18,310 nt of DNA, taken from Armatimonadota bacterium (GTDB lineage: Bacteria > Armatimonadota > UBA10988). Positions 7,728-15,325 of this stretch are shown here, piece after piece. The notes under the pieces are model-generated. The model had not been told where the DNA came from, made no database searches, and was given only the letters and a program-made list of their open reading frames with translations. Position numbers and translations under genes: made by a program. Location of the stretch: contig JACPDV010000490.1 of assembly GCA_016183835.1 (NCBI GenBank), positions 1 to 18,310 on the forward strand, written 5' to 3'. Positions within the stretch are counted from its first letter, which is position 1; every line of letters starts with the position of its first letter.

Positions 7728-9134
7728 TCAAGTGAGTCGCGCCACCAGCTTGCGCACCACTTCGCCTTTGCGACCCGAGAGCCAGTTGCCGCTCATCACT
7801 TCCACGGCCGCCCGCGAGGCGCCGGTCGCGTAAGTCGGGTAGACGTGGATGGCGGCCGTGAGCTGGCCCAGCGACAGGCCGTTCTGCAAGGCGACGGTGT
7901 ACTCCGTGAGCACCTCGCCGGCGCGCTCGGAGACCACCGTCGCGCCGAGGAGCTTGCCCTTCCGGGTGTGTACCAGCTTGATGAAACCCTCGGTGTCGTT
8001 CTCGCAGACCGCCCGGTCGATCACGTCCAGGCCGATGCTGGTCACGGCGACATCGGCGCCCCGCTCCCGCGCCTGCGCCTCGGTCAGGCCAACGTGGGCC
8101 ACCTCGGGCTCGGTGAACGTGGTCCAGGGCACCAGCTCGGTCAGGCCGTTGGAGCCGCCGAACGGCAAGATGGAGTTCATCAACGCTCGCACGGCCTGCC
8201 AGCCCGCGTAGTGGGTGAACTGGTACTTGCCGATGCAATCGCCGGCCGCCAGGATGTGGCGCTGGCTGGTGCGGAGGTGCTTGTCCACCTCGATGCCGTG
8301 CGGCGAGTGCTTGACACCCGCTCGCTCCAGCCCGAGCCCATCGACGTTGGGACGGCGGCCGACCGCGACCAGCAGCATGTCGCCGCGCACTTCGCGGTCT
8401 TCGACGGTGACGACGATCTCGCCGCCATCCTGGCGCACGGCCGTGGCCCGGCCGAACTCGACGCGGGTTCCTTCTCTCTCGAAGACGCGCTGCAGCGTGG
8501 CTCCGGCCTCGGGTTCGTCGTGGGGCAGAAGGCAGCTGCCGATGACGGTCACGTCTGCGCCGAAGCGGCGAAAGGCCTGGCTCATCTCCATGCCGATGGG
8601 GCCGCCACCGAGGACGATCAGGTGCTCGGGCAGACGATCGTTCTCAAAGAGCTGCTCGTAGGTGAGGTAGGTCACCTGATCCAAGCCCGGGATCGGAGGA
8701 ACGAACGGCCGCGCGCCGGTGGTGAGCAGGAACCGCCGACCACGGATGGTCCGGTCCTGGACCCGGATCGTGTGCGGATCGGCGAACTCAGCGCCGCCCA
8801 GGAACACGTCGATGCCCTTGGTGCGGAGCTTGTCGGGTGCTTCGTGAGCGTAGATCGTCTGGATGGTCGACTGCACGTACTCACGCACGGCGGCCATATC
8901 CGCCCGGACCGGGCCAGTCTCAATGCCGAACTGCCCGGCGGAGCGCGCGGCGGCGGCAACCTTGGCCGCGTGCAGGAGTGCCTTGCTCGGCACGCAGCCG
9001 GTCCAGGTGCAGTCACCGCCGATGCGGTGTTTATCCACCAGCGCGGTCTTCATGCCCAGTGCCGCCGCAAGCTGCGCCGCGGCCAGCCCGCCTGAGCCGG
9101 CGCCGATGACCACGATGCCGTAGCCGTCCCTCAT
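7728..9134 (-). CDS. MerA-like FAD-dependent pyridine nucleotide-disulfide oxidoreductase (not a true mercuric reductase)
   Basis: The 468-residue protein has an N-terminal FAD-binding motif (VVIGAGSGGLAAA, 8-20), the redox-active disulfide GGDCTWTGCVPSKALL (Cys42/Cys47), an NAD(P)H-binding motif (IVLGGGPIGMEM), the second FAD motif (ILAAGDC) and a C-terminal dimerisation part with AIHVYPTY. It belongs to the dihydrolipoamide dehydrogenase/mercuric reductase group. The protein ends ..KLVARLT and lacks both the N-terminal heavy-metal domain and the C-terminal Cys-Cys pair needed by MerA to take up Hg(II). Related proteins are often labelled 'mercuric reductase' and often occur next to, or fused with, a TVP38 domain; here the TVP38 gene is separate at 15729. 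GAGGAG precedes the ATG at 9134, which I prefer over an upstream ATG at 9338. Confidence 0.9.
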   Translation of the reverse strand: MRDGYGIVVIGAGSGGLAAAQLAAALGMKTALVDKHRIGGDCTWTGCVPSKALLHAAKVAAAARSAGQFGIETGPVRADMAAVREYVQSTIQTIYAHEAPDKLRTKGIDVFLGGAEFADPHTIRVQDRTIRGRRFLLTTGARPFVPPIPGLDQVTYLTYEQLFENDRLPEHLIVLGGGPIGMEMSQAFRRFGADVTVIGSCLLPHDEPEAGATLQRVFEREGTRVEFGRATAVRQDGGEIVVTVEDREVRGDMLLVAVGRRPNVDGLGLERAGVKHSPHGIEVDKHLRTSQRHILAAGDCIGKYQFTHYAGWQAVRALMNSILPFGGSNGLTELVPWTTFTEPEVAHVGLTEAQARERGADVAVTSIGLDVIDRAVCENDTEGFIKLVHTRKGKLLGATVVSERAGEVLTEYTVALQNGLSLGQLTAAIHVYPTYATGASRAAVEVMSGNWLSGRKGEVVRKLVARLT

Positions 9135-9204
9135 CGTCGATACTCCTCGGGCCGTGGGTCTCGACTTGGCGTCAGAGCCCGAAGGCAGGTTCGGGCGCTG
9201 AGAC

Positions 9205-10020
9205 TCAGGGGGTCGCCGCGCTCTTGTCCGTGGTTCCGGCCGGCAATGCCGCCAAGGCGGAGAGCACGTCTGCCGGCTCGGCCCGCTTCGTGTAGTCGGT
9301 ATCGACGAAACGCCAGCGTAGGATGCCCAGCCGGTCAACCACGTAAGTCGCGGGCAGCGGCAAGGTGTAGCTGCTGTCGCCGTTCCACTGGCTCAAGTCG
9401 GCGCCGAACCCCTTGTATCGCTCGCGGAGTTCCGGAGCCAACTCGAACACGATGCCGAACTTGCGCGCCACCCGGTTGCCGGCGTCCGTCAGCACGGGGA
9501 AGGTGAGCGCCTGCTTCTCTGCCAGGGACAGGCTCTTGTCCGGCAACTGCGGCGAGATCGCCACCAGGGTCGTGCCGGCCGCCTGAAACTTGGGCAGCTC
9601 TTTTTGCAGATAGTGCAGCGCCGTGTTGCAGTACGGGCACCAGCCCCCACGGTAGAAGGTCACCACCAGCGGCCCGCTGCGGAGCAGGTCGGCCGAGTTC
9701 ACCTTCTTGCCCGTCGCGTCCGGCAGCTTGAATGAAGGCATGGCCGCGCCCACTTTCAGGCTACGCTCGATGATCTCAGAGGCAGCCAGGTCGGATTGTG
9801 CCTTCTCCATGACGCCGCGGACCTCCGCCGGCATGCGCTGCTTGGACGCGTCGCGCCGGGCCTTCAGCGCCTCCCCCAGCGTGGCGGGCTCGCCTGCCGG
9901 CTGGGCCGCGGGCGGCCCGCCCGGAGCCTGGCTCGGCGGGGGCGCCTTGCGGCAACCGGACACGGCGAGGAGCAGGGACGCCAACCCCAGCATCGCGAAT
10001 CGGCTGGAAACGGCTTGCAT
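9205..10020 (-). CDS. Lipoprotein peroxiredoxin-like (AhpC/TSA family) protein
   Basis: The 271-residue protein begins with a lipoprotein signal: hydrophobic residues 8-20, then AVSGC with lipidation Cys23. A proline-rich linker follows. Residues about 85-260 form a thioredoxin-fold AhpC/TSA domain with TFYRGGWCPYCNTAL (Cys128, Cys131), LVAISPQLPD and a later PATYVVDRLGILRWRF containing the cis-proline. The active site is CPYC, as in peroxiredoxin-like proteins of the RGGWCPYC type. It should act at a membrane surface outside the cytoplasm, as a thiol peroxidase or disulfide reductase. AGGAG precedes the ATG at 10020. It starts 32 bases after the arsS stop and ends 70 bases before the FAD oxidoreductase start, consistent with one operon. 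Confidence 0.88.
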   Translation of the reverse strand: MQAVSSRFAMLGLASLLLAVSGCRKAPPPSQAPGGPPAAQPAGEPATLGEALKARRDASKQRMPAEVRGVMEKAQSDLAASEIIERSLKVGAAMPSFKLPDATGKKVNSADLLRSGPLVVTFYRGGWCPYCNTALHYLQKELPKFQAAGTTLVAISPQLPDKSLSLAEKQALTFPVLTDAGNRVARKFGIVFELAPELRERYKGFGADLSQWNGDSSYTLPLPATYVVDRLGILRWRFVDTDYTKRAEPADVLSALAALPAGTTDKSAATP

Positions 10021-10052
10021 CAGGCTTCTCCTGGGCCTCCCCGACCCGATCG

Positions 10053-11000
10053 TCAGGCTAGTGCGCCCCGGCAACTGCTCCCGCAGCCAGCCGTGCAGGC
10101 GTAGCAGTGCCTCCCGGTCTGGATCGCGCCCAGCCAGGCCTCCAGCGGGCGCTCCCAGAGGCGGTAGGCGCGGCCGTTGCCGATGTGCCAGTCCAGCATC
10201 TGGTTGAAGTCGCAGTCGTACACCAGCCCGGTCCAGTCCACGCTGAGCTGCGTGCGGCACATCAGCCGGCCGACCGTCGAGGGGTTGAAGCTCGCCTCCA
10301 GCAACTGGTAGTAGTCTTCCAGCTTCCCCTCGCGTTGGAGCTGGTGCCGGAATCGGTTGATCGGCACGTTGGTGATCGTCAAGAGGTCGTTGAAGACGAT
10401 CCCGTAGTGCTCTGAGAGGTAGGCGGCGTAGTCGTCGCGCAGGCTCCCTTGTGGCGGGGGGAGCGATGGGCCGAGCGGGGTGTAGACCAGGTCCAGCGTC
10501 AACTCGCTCTCCGGCCGGCCATAGCCCACCGCGTTGAGCCGCCGCAGCCCGGCGATACTGCCGGCGTACACCCCTTTCCCGCGCTGGCGATCGACGTTCG
10601 CTTCGAGATAGCAGGGGAGCGAGCCGATCAGCCTCACGCGGTGGTCGCGGAAAAACTCAGGCAGGTCCTCCTGGCCGGCCACGTGCTGCACGGTGAAGTT
10701 GTGGCGGACGATGACCGCGCGCCCGAGCTCCGAGGCGCGCTCGACCAAGCGCCGGAAGCAGGGCGTCAGCTCGGGCGCTCCGCCGGTGATGTCCACCGTG
10801 GGCACGTTGCTCCGGGCCAGCCAGTCCAGGATGCGCTCCGCGACGTCGGCCGGCATGATCTCGGTGCGCCGGGGCCCGGCGTCCACGTGGCAGTGCACAC
10901 AGGCTTGGTTGCAGAGCTTGCCGACGTTGATCTGCAAGGTATCGATGCGGTCCCGACGCAACGGCCGGGCCTCTTCGGCCACGCGCTCCGCGAATTCCAC
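10053..11000 (-). CDS. arsS: Arsenosugar biosynthesis radical SAM protein ArsS
   Basis: From a GTG at 11000 the protein has 315 residues. It carries the radical SAM cluster motif CNQACVHC (Cys30, Cys34, Cys37) in LQINVGKLCNQACVHCHVDA, followed by GPRRTE, a SAM-binding DITGGAPEL, and a Cys-rich C terminus with YDCDFNQ (Cys263) and HCYACTAGCGSSCRG (Cys299, 302, 306, 310), as in the TIGR04167 family. ArsS enzymes attach the 5'-deoxyadenosyl group of SAM to dimethylated arsenic, the first committed arsenosugar-type step after ArsM. An ATG at 11162 would add 54 residues, but these are encoded by an intergenic repeat with no family similarity. The GTG is preceded by GGAGAAGG and leaves the usual short lead before the LQIN segment. 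Some relatives carry selenocysteine; here all positions are ordinary Cys. Confidence 0.93.
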   Translation of the reverse strand: MEFAERVAEEARPLRRDRIDTLQINVGKLCNQACVHCHVDAGPRRTEIMPADVAERILDWLARSNVPTVDITGGAPELTPCFRRLVERASELGRAVIVRHNFTVQHVAGQEDLPEFFRDHRVRLIGSLPCYLEANVDRQRGKGVYAGSIAGLRRLNAVGYGRPESELTLDLVYTPLGPSLPPPQGSLRDDYAAYLSEHYGIVFNDLLTITNVPINRFRHQLQREGKLEDYYQLLEASFNPSTVGRLMCRTQLSVDWTGLVYDCDFNQMLDWHIGNGRAYRLWERPLEAWLGAIQTGRHCYACTAGCGSSCRGALA

Positions 11001-11154
11001 GATGTCCTTCTCCCGCGCCGGCCTGCTGTGGGCGGCTTCGGAGGGCGTGGAACCAGCGCGCTCCGCTGCGAGTTCCCGGAGGAGCGATCGGCGTCGGCCC
11101 GCCAGCAACCTGTGCCGCGCACGCCGTCGCGGTTCTGCCCCCGTCGCACCCGCA
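11001..11154 (-). promoter_or_regulatory. arsS leader region containing repeat copy A; ribosome binding site decides the GTG start
   Basis: The sequence just before the arsS GTG reads GGAGAAGGACATC on the minus strand, giving an AAGGA-type site at proper spacing. The rest of this 154-base spacer carries one copy of the direct repeat. It happens to have no stop codon in the arsS frame, which explains why the frame extends back to 11162, overlapping the end of the preceding gene. No promoter boxes are evident. Confidence 0.6.
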
Positions 11155-11158
11155 CTAC
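11030..11158 (+). repeat. Direct repeat copy A (two-block intergenic repeat)
   Basis: Block 1 (11030-11077) matches 12444-12491 at 44 of 48 positions by eye, including the shared GGAGGGCGTGGAACCAG. Block 2 (11128-11158) matches 12554-12584 at about 26 of 31 positions. The blocks are 50 bases apart here and 62 in copy B, with unlike sequence between. Block 1 holds a short inverted pair, GGAAC and GTTCC. Block 2 runs over the stop codon of the HEAT/thioredoxin gene. Confidence 0.8.
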
Positions 11159-12363
11159 CCACCTGGCCCTGGCGCGGGTTTCAACCGTCGCGGCGCGTCG
11201 AACGAGTAATCGCCGCTGCGCAGCATCTCGAGCAGGTGATGGATGGAGGGGCGGTCGCCCCAGAACGTGCCGTAGTAGGCGAACCGCACGATGCCTTCCT
11301 TGTCCACGATCACCACGGACGGTCGATTGATGTACTCGGAGTGGACGGCGAAGCTCATCGGCTGCACACCGTATGCCGCGCCGACCGCTCCGGCGAGGTC
11401 CACCAGGTGTGGCCACCAGATGCTCTTCGTGTAGGCCTCCTTGAACGACGTTTTGCTGAACCAGTGCTTCGGTTCGAGCTCTTTGCCGACCATCACGCGG
11501 CACGCGAACAAGTCGTGACACTCAACCGTGAACACCTGTGCATTCGCGGCCTCGAACTGCTGGCGCAGTTCGATCAACTCGCGGAACTCGCCGTGGCAAA
11601 CCGGGCACCAGTCGGCGAAGACCCAGATCAGTACGACGGGCTTCGTCCCGCGGAAATCAGCGAGCCGCCACACTCTGCCATCGGTGTCGGAGAGTTGGAA
11701 ATCCCGAGCGGGTTGGCCGACTTGCACGCTGCCAAAAGTGGCTTCGTCGAGTGCGGCGTAGCTCTGTGCCAGTGCCGGCGCCGCTGGCAAGCCGTGCTCG
11801 ATGGCGTAGGCGGCGAGTTCGGCCTGGTACTGCACATCGGCGGAGCTGCCGTCCTTCTGTGCGGCCCGAATCGCAGGCAACGAGGCAACCTGACCGATCT
11901 GCCCCAGGGCGATGGCGGCCTGGGATCGAACGGTCGGATCCTTGTCGTCGCGCAGCGCTTGCTCCAACGCGGGGACGGCATCGGCCGCCCGGAGAATGCC
12001 GAGCGTCATGGCGGCGAGATACCGCACATGCACACTCTGGTCGAGCAGGGCCGCCACCAAGCCAGGGGATGCAGGCGCACCGAGTCTCACCAGATCACGC
12101 ACCGCGAGCGTCCGCACGCGCCAGTCCGTGTCCTCCAAGCTCGCTACGCCTGGCTTGTTGAGTCCGCGGTCCTGGGTGAAGCCGTTGGCGGTGGGATTGA
12201 ACTCATGCGCGCTCACTCGCGCGAAGATCTCCGCCACCTGCTTCGCCATGTCCTGCCCCTCTTCTCCGGTCGGCTTGCTGGATGGCTCCGCCGCGTTCGC
12301 CGCCACCAGGAGCGCGGATAGCACGGCAGCCAGCGATGCAAGGAGCGCGTAGTTGTTGTTCAT
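11155..12363 (-). CDS. Exported HEAT-repeat/thioredoxin-domain fusion protein
   Basis: The 402-residue protein starts with a signal peptide (hydrophobic residues about 5-24, ending AANAAEP). Residues about 78-205 form HEAT or PBS-lyase-like helical repeats (DWRVRTLAVRDLVRLG, VHVRYLAAMTLGILR, PTVRSQAAIALGQIG). Residues about 212-385 form a redoxin/thioredoxin domain with WVFADWCPVCHGEF (Cys253, Cys256) and cis-proline in NRPSVVIVDKEG (Pro348). Extra cysteines occur in VECHDLFACRV. It would act outside the cytoplasm as a thiol-disulfide protein whose repeats bind a partner. GGGAGG precedes the ATG. The gene lies upstream of arsS on the same strand and is flanked by two copies of a direct repeat, so it could be a later insertion into the row. 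Confidence 0.87.
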   Translation of the reverse strand: MNNNYALLASLAAVLSALLVAANAAEPSSKPTGEEGQDMAKQVAEIFARVSAHEFNPTANGFTQDRGLNKPGVASLEDTDWRVRTLAVRDLVRLGAPASPGLVAALLDQSVHVRYLAAMTLGILRAADAVPALEQALRDDKDPTVRSQAAIALGQIGQVASLPAIRAAQKDGSSADVQYQAELAAYAIEHGLPAAPALAQSYAALDEATFGSVQVGQPARDFQLSDTDGRVWRLADFRGTKPVVLIWVFADWCPVCHGEFRELIELRQQFEAANAQVFTVECHDLFACRVMVGKELEPKHWFSKTSFKEAYTKSIWWPHLVDLAGAVGAAYGVQPMSFAVHSEYINRPSVVIVDKEGIVRFAYYGTFWGDRPSIHHLLEMLRSGDYSFDAPRRLKPAPGPGG

Positions 12364-12443
12364 TGCTTGCCTCCCGACGTTGGAGTGGTCCGGCAGGATT
12401 CTCGCGACGTTTGCTGCTCCGGTTGGAGAGCCGACGGGTCACA

Positions 12444-12584
12444 GGGCGGCCTCGGAGGGCGTGGAACCAGAGCGCTCGGCCGCGAGTTCCCCGTGAGGTG
12501 GTTTGTGCCTGCCCGGCCTGAATCCACGCAGCCGGGAACTCAGCACACCCGGCCGCGGTTCCGCGCCCGTCACAACCGCACCAC
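12444..12584 (+). repeat. Direct repeat copy B (two-block intergenic repeat)
   Basis: This is the partner of copy A, in the same orientation, about 1.41 kb away. Block 1 is 12444-12491 and block 2 is 12554-12584. It lies in the 270-base region between the divergent starts of the HEAT/thioredoxin gene (minus) and the CVVC protein gene (plus), so it could carry regulatory sites for either. The two copies bracket the HEAT/thioredoxin gene. Confidence 0.8.
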
Positions 12585-12633
12585 GCGGGCGCTGGAGCTT
12601 GACGCGGTGCTTCGACTCGGTGGAGAAAACCTG

Positions 12634-13167
12634 ATGCGACTCTCGCTGCGTAGCGTTGCCGCCGCCCTGGCGGTGAGCCTCCTGGCCGTGGCGGCCTTTG
12701 CCTCCGGGAACGAAGAGCCCAGCTCCGGTCCCGACAAGGGCGCCTCGTTGATGCTGCCCATCAAGCCGTTCAACCAGCACATCGACGAGTACTGCGTGGT
12801 CTGCAAGGCCGGCAACGACCCGTTGGTGCTCGCCTTCGTCACGCGCAACGACGACGCCACCAAGGCGCTCCTGGCCCGGCTCTCTGACGCCTACAAGAAG
12901 GGCAAGGACATGCACCTCAACGTGGCGATCGTGATCGTCGGCTCCGGGGAGCAGGCCGACGGCCTCAGGCGGTGGGTGGTGGACCACAAGCTGCCGGTTC
13001 CGGCGGCGGTGCTGCCGTCCGACAACAAGGGCCTGCAGCCCTGGAAGATCAACCCCAACGTCAGCAACACGGTGGTGTTCATGCGCGAGAAGAAGGTGCA
13101 GGCCGTCGCGGTGAACCTCAAAGCCGACGGACTCCAGGGCCGCCTGGACGACGTCTGCAAGCCCTGA
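12634..13167 (+). CDS. Exported thioredoxin-like protein with CVVC motif
   Basis: The 177-residue protein has a signal peptide (MRLSLRSVAAALAVSLLAVA, likely cleaved after AFASG) and an acidic linker. A small domain follows with DEYCVVCKAGNDPLVLAFVT (Cys54, Cys57), which looks like the start of a thioredoxin fold; a lone Cys175 lies at the C terminus. I do not recognise a named family. The start at 12634 is supported by GGTGGAG about 8 bases upstream and by the signal peptide; the frame is open further upstream through repeat copy B, which is not coding. It is divergent from the HEAT/thioredoxin gene and convergent with the glycosyltransferase. It may act with the other exported CxxC proteins here. 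Confidence 0.8.
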   Translation: MRLSLRSVAAALAVSLLAVAAFASGNEEPSSGPDKGASLMLPIKPFNQHIDEYCVVCKAGNDPLVLAFVTRNDDATKALLARLSDAYKKGKDMHLNVAIVIVGSGEQADGLRRWVVDHKLPVPAAVLPSDNKGLQPWKINPNVSNTVVFMREKKVQAVAVNLKADGLQGRLDDVCKP

Positions 13168-13185
13168 ACCTGCCGACTGCCCCGG

Positions 13186-13231
13186 CACAGCGGACAGCGG
13201 CCGTCGCCGGCGACGGTTGCTGTCCGTTGTG
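13186..13231 (+). terminator. Strong hairpin terminator between convergent genes
   Basis: Positions 13186-13206 and 13211-13231 can form a 21-bp stem with a four-base CCGG loop. The only departures from Watson-Crick pairing are three G-U pairs when read as plus-strand RNA. It is followed by GTTCT. It lies 18 bases past the stop of the CVVC protein gene and 3 bases short of the stop of the opposing glycosyltransferase gene, so it can serve both, with the G-U pairs favouring the plus strand. Confidence 0.8.
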
Positions 13232-13234
13232 GTT

Positions 13235-14089
13235 CTAGCGGTGGGCCGCTGCCCACACCTGCCGCAACAGCGCCGTCCAGAAGCCCACGCCGGACCGCGG
13301 CAGCTTGTCGCGGCTGTAGAGCTCCTCGAACAGGACGTCGGGCGAGGCCACGCCGAGCCGGTACAGCCCCATCACCGCTGCGTTGACGGCCATGCTCCGC
13401 AACACGCCGGTCCGCAGGTACTTGTCGGCGGACACGGTCACCGGGTCGCGCGACACGCACAAGCCCGCACGGCCCACCCGCCGCCGGAGCCGGTCGGACA
13501 GCATCACATCCTCCAGCAGGCGCACATCGGGCAGCGGCTCCCACAGCTCATAGCGCAACCACATCGCGTTGGTCCCAACGGCCCGCTCTGCTCGGGCCAG
13601 GTACCAGCGGTTCAGCACAGCGGCCTGCAGCTCCAACCACGGCGTCGCAGGCTGATAGCGTTTGTGGAAGGCGCCCCACCGCCGCCCGGCCGCCGCCGCT
13701 ACCCGCACGCCGTCGAGTGCGCCAGCCGGCAAGCGTGTGTCCGCGTGGAGCACCAGAAGCACCTCGCCCTCGGCGACGGCCGCGGCGGCATTGAGCGCGG
13801 CGGCCCGGCTCTGGGGACGGCCGCTCGCGGGGTCGAGCCGGGCATGGAGCGCACGCCAGCGGTGCGGGTAGTCGGAACCAGCGCAGGCCGCCAGGAGCGG
13901 GGTCCAAGGATCAGATCGAGCGCAGCCCGTGCCTGCCAGGATCAGCTCCGCCGGCCCGGTTTGCTGTCGCAGTCCGTCCAGCCACAGGGCGAGCTGCTCC
14001 TGAGCGGCGGGCGAGCCGGGATCACGCGCATAGAACGGAGTGAGGATCGACACCAGCACTACGGATCTCCACGGGACCCGGCCGGTCAC
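13235..14089 (-). CDS. Family 2-like glycosyltransferase, rSAM/selenodomain-associated type (TIGR04283-like)
   Basis: The 284-residue protein has a GT-A-type opening (VSILTPFYARD), a RAAALNAAAAVAEGEVLLVLH stretch at about 95-115 and HADTRLPAGALD (about 115-126), which is the signature I associate with transferase 2 of the rSAM/selenodomain set found near ArsS. A later KYLRTGVLRSMAVN and RLGV segment also fits. It should transfer a sugar from a nucleotide sugar, with the D in HADT in the metal/nucleotide region. Given arsS and arsM nearby, a role in decorating an arsenical nucleoside or its lipid form is reasonable but unproven. Its ATG overlaps the stop of the preceding gene (ATGA), indicating translational coupling. 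The longest plus-strand frame over this region is a shadow. Confidence 0.83.
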   Translation of the reverse strand: MTGRVPWRSVVLVSILTPFYARDPGSPAAQEQLALWLDGLRQQTGPAELILAGTGCARSDPWTPLLAACAGSDYPHRWRALHARLDPASGRPQSRAAALNAAAAVAEGEVLLVLHADTRLPAGALDGVRVAAAAGRRWGAFHKRYQPATPWLELQAAVLNRWYLARAERAVGTNAMWLRYELWEPLPDVRLLEDVMLSDRLRRRVGRAGLCVSRDPVTVSADKYLRTGVLRSMAVNAAVMGLYRLGVASPDVLFEELYSRDKLPRSGVGFWTALLRQVWAAAHR

Positions 14090-15325
14090 GCTGGCGAGGA
14101 GCGGCGACGACTCCGCCGCCAGGCCTCACCGATCAACAGCGCGAAGACGGGCAGGTATTCCAGGACGCGCATCCAGCCGGCGCTGGCTGACGGGAAGTAC
14201 CATACGTAACCGACGACCGACGTCACCATCCACGCCAGCACCGCCGGATCGGTCCGAACGACGGTGAGCGGGCAGAGCCAGGCGACGTACCACGCATTGG
14301 CCACGGGCGAGGTCAGCAGCAGGGCGAGTAGCGCGGACTGGGCGTGCCGCGGCAACTCGGCCGGCCGGCCATGGTCGCGGCGAATAAGCTGGGCCAGTGC
14401 GACCGCCAGCACGGCCAGCATGACCTGCCGGGCGAGCGCCCCGGGAGCCTCAGCGCCGGCCAGATCGAACAGATCCCGTGCCCACCGGAACAGCCCCGCG
14501 TTGAAGGTCCACTCGTGCGCGAACCGGCCGAGCCCGGCGAACACCTTCAGCCCGGCCCCCGCCAACGGGGCGTAGCCGGCCAACAAGCAGGCCGCGAACA
14601 TTGTCAGGTCGCGACCGCGCCACCGGTACAGGTAGAACGGCAACAGCACCAGGGGCGCCGGCTTCACCAGCACTGCGGCCGCCAGCCAGGCCGCCGCAGA
14701 GGCGCGGCGCTCGGCGACCATCGCCGTCAGGCTCAGGACCATCGCCACCAGCATGAGCTGGTCGGTGACGTGGGCGGAGTTGACAAACTGCAGGATGGGG
14801 AGCGGGCAGAGCGCGTAGGTGGCGACCCAACGCCTTCACCGTGTTCAGCCCCAGCGCGGCGGCGACTCCGAAAAAGGCCTGGGCGGCTGGCCCGTAGATC
14901 GTCGGCACCTCGGGGAAGTTGATCTGCCGCCACGAGTCGTCGCGCAGGACCTTGAGCTCGGCGGCGCCCGGCGCGTAGCGGTAAGGGTTGATCCCGCTGA
15001 CCAGCACCCGGCCGTCCCAGCGGAACCGATACAGATCGGTTTCATGCCAGGGCGGTCCACCCAGCGCCATCAGCCGCAAGCCTACCGCCAGGGCCACGAT
15101 CCAGCGCCACGCCTGCCGGGTGCGCCGGAGTTGGGCCAGCAACGCCAGCCAGATCGCCGCCGCGACCAGGTACAGCCCGATCAGCACGCCGATCCGCTGC
15201 TCGCCACGGGCGGCGGCGGACAACGCGGCCTGCACGGCCAGGGCGGCCACCGCCGACACCGCCACCCCGATCCGGCGGGAATGGCTCGCGCCGCCGTCTT
15301 CGGCCGCGGGCTCGTGTAACGCCAT
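14086..15325 (-). pseudogene. Frameshifted polytopic mannosyltransferase-like gene (GT87/DUF2029 type)
   Basis: The gene begins at an ATG at 15325 after GGGGAGATCAGG. The first frame gives several hydrophobic segments, then HETDLYRFRWDGRVLVSGIN followed by PYRYAP and FPEVPTIYGPAAQAFF, a pattern typical of bacterial membrane mannosyltransferase-like proteins. At about 14827 this frame turns into arginine- and histidine-rich nonsense, while the frame one base along continues as VATYALCPLPILQFVNSAH, then VTDQLMLVAMVLSL and more membrane segments up to the stop at 14086. Removing one G from the GGG at 14826-14828 would give one protein of about 412 residues. It would use a polyprenyl-phosphate sugar donor at the membrane. 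Either the gene is truly broken or the sequence has a one-base error; good conservation on both sides favours a recent or artefactual change. Confidence 0.82.

Noticed and set aside
7674..9095. 473-codon plus-strand frame opposite the FAD oxidoreductase
   Set aside because: The minus strand has all flavoprotein motifs; this frame is a mirror of that codon bias.
7728..9134. Calling the flavoprotein merA
   Set aside because: It lacks the C-terminal Cys-Cys pair and the N-terminal metal domain, and lies in the arsenic gene row rather than the mer operon.
10693..12321. 542-codon plus-strand frame opposite arsS and the HEAT/thioredoxin gene
   Set aside because: It crosses two well-supported minus-strand genes and has no recognisable domain.
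12598..12625. TTGACG as a -35 box for the CVVC protein gene
   Set aside because: The -10 position 17 bases on reads as a ribosome binding site, not a TATAAT-like box.
12439..13188. Minus-strand frame of 249 codons opposite the CVVC protein
   Set aside because: The plus strand has a signal peptide, a ribosome binding site and a CxxC domain. The C-terminal part of this frame is just translated repeat copy B.
13217..14209. 330-codon plus-strand frame opposite the glycosyltransferase
   Set aside because: The minus strand has the HADTRLP glycosyltransferase signature and a coupled ATGA start.
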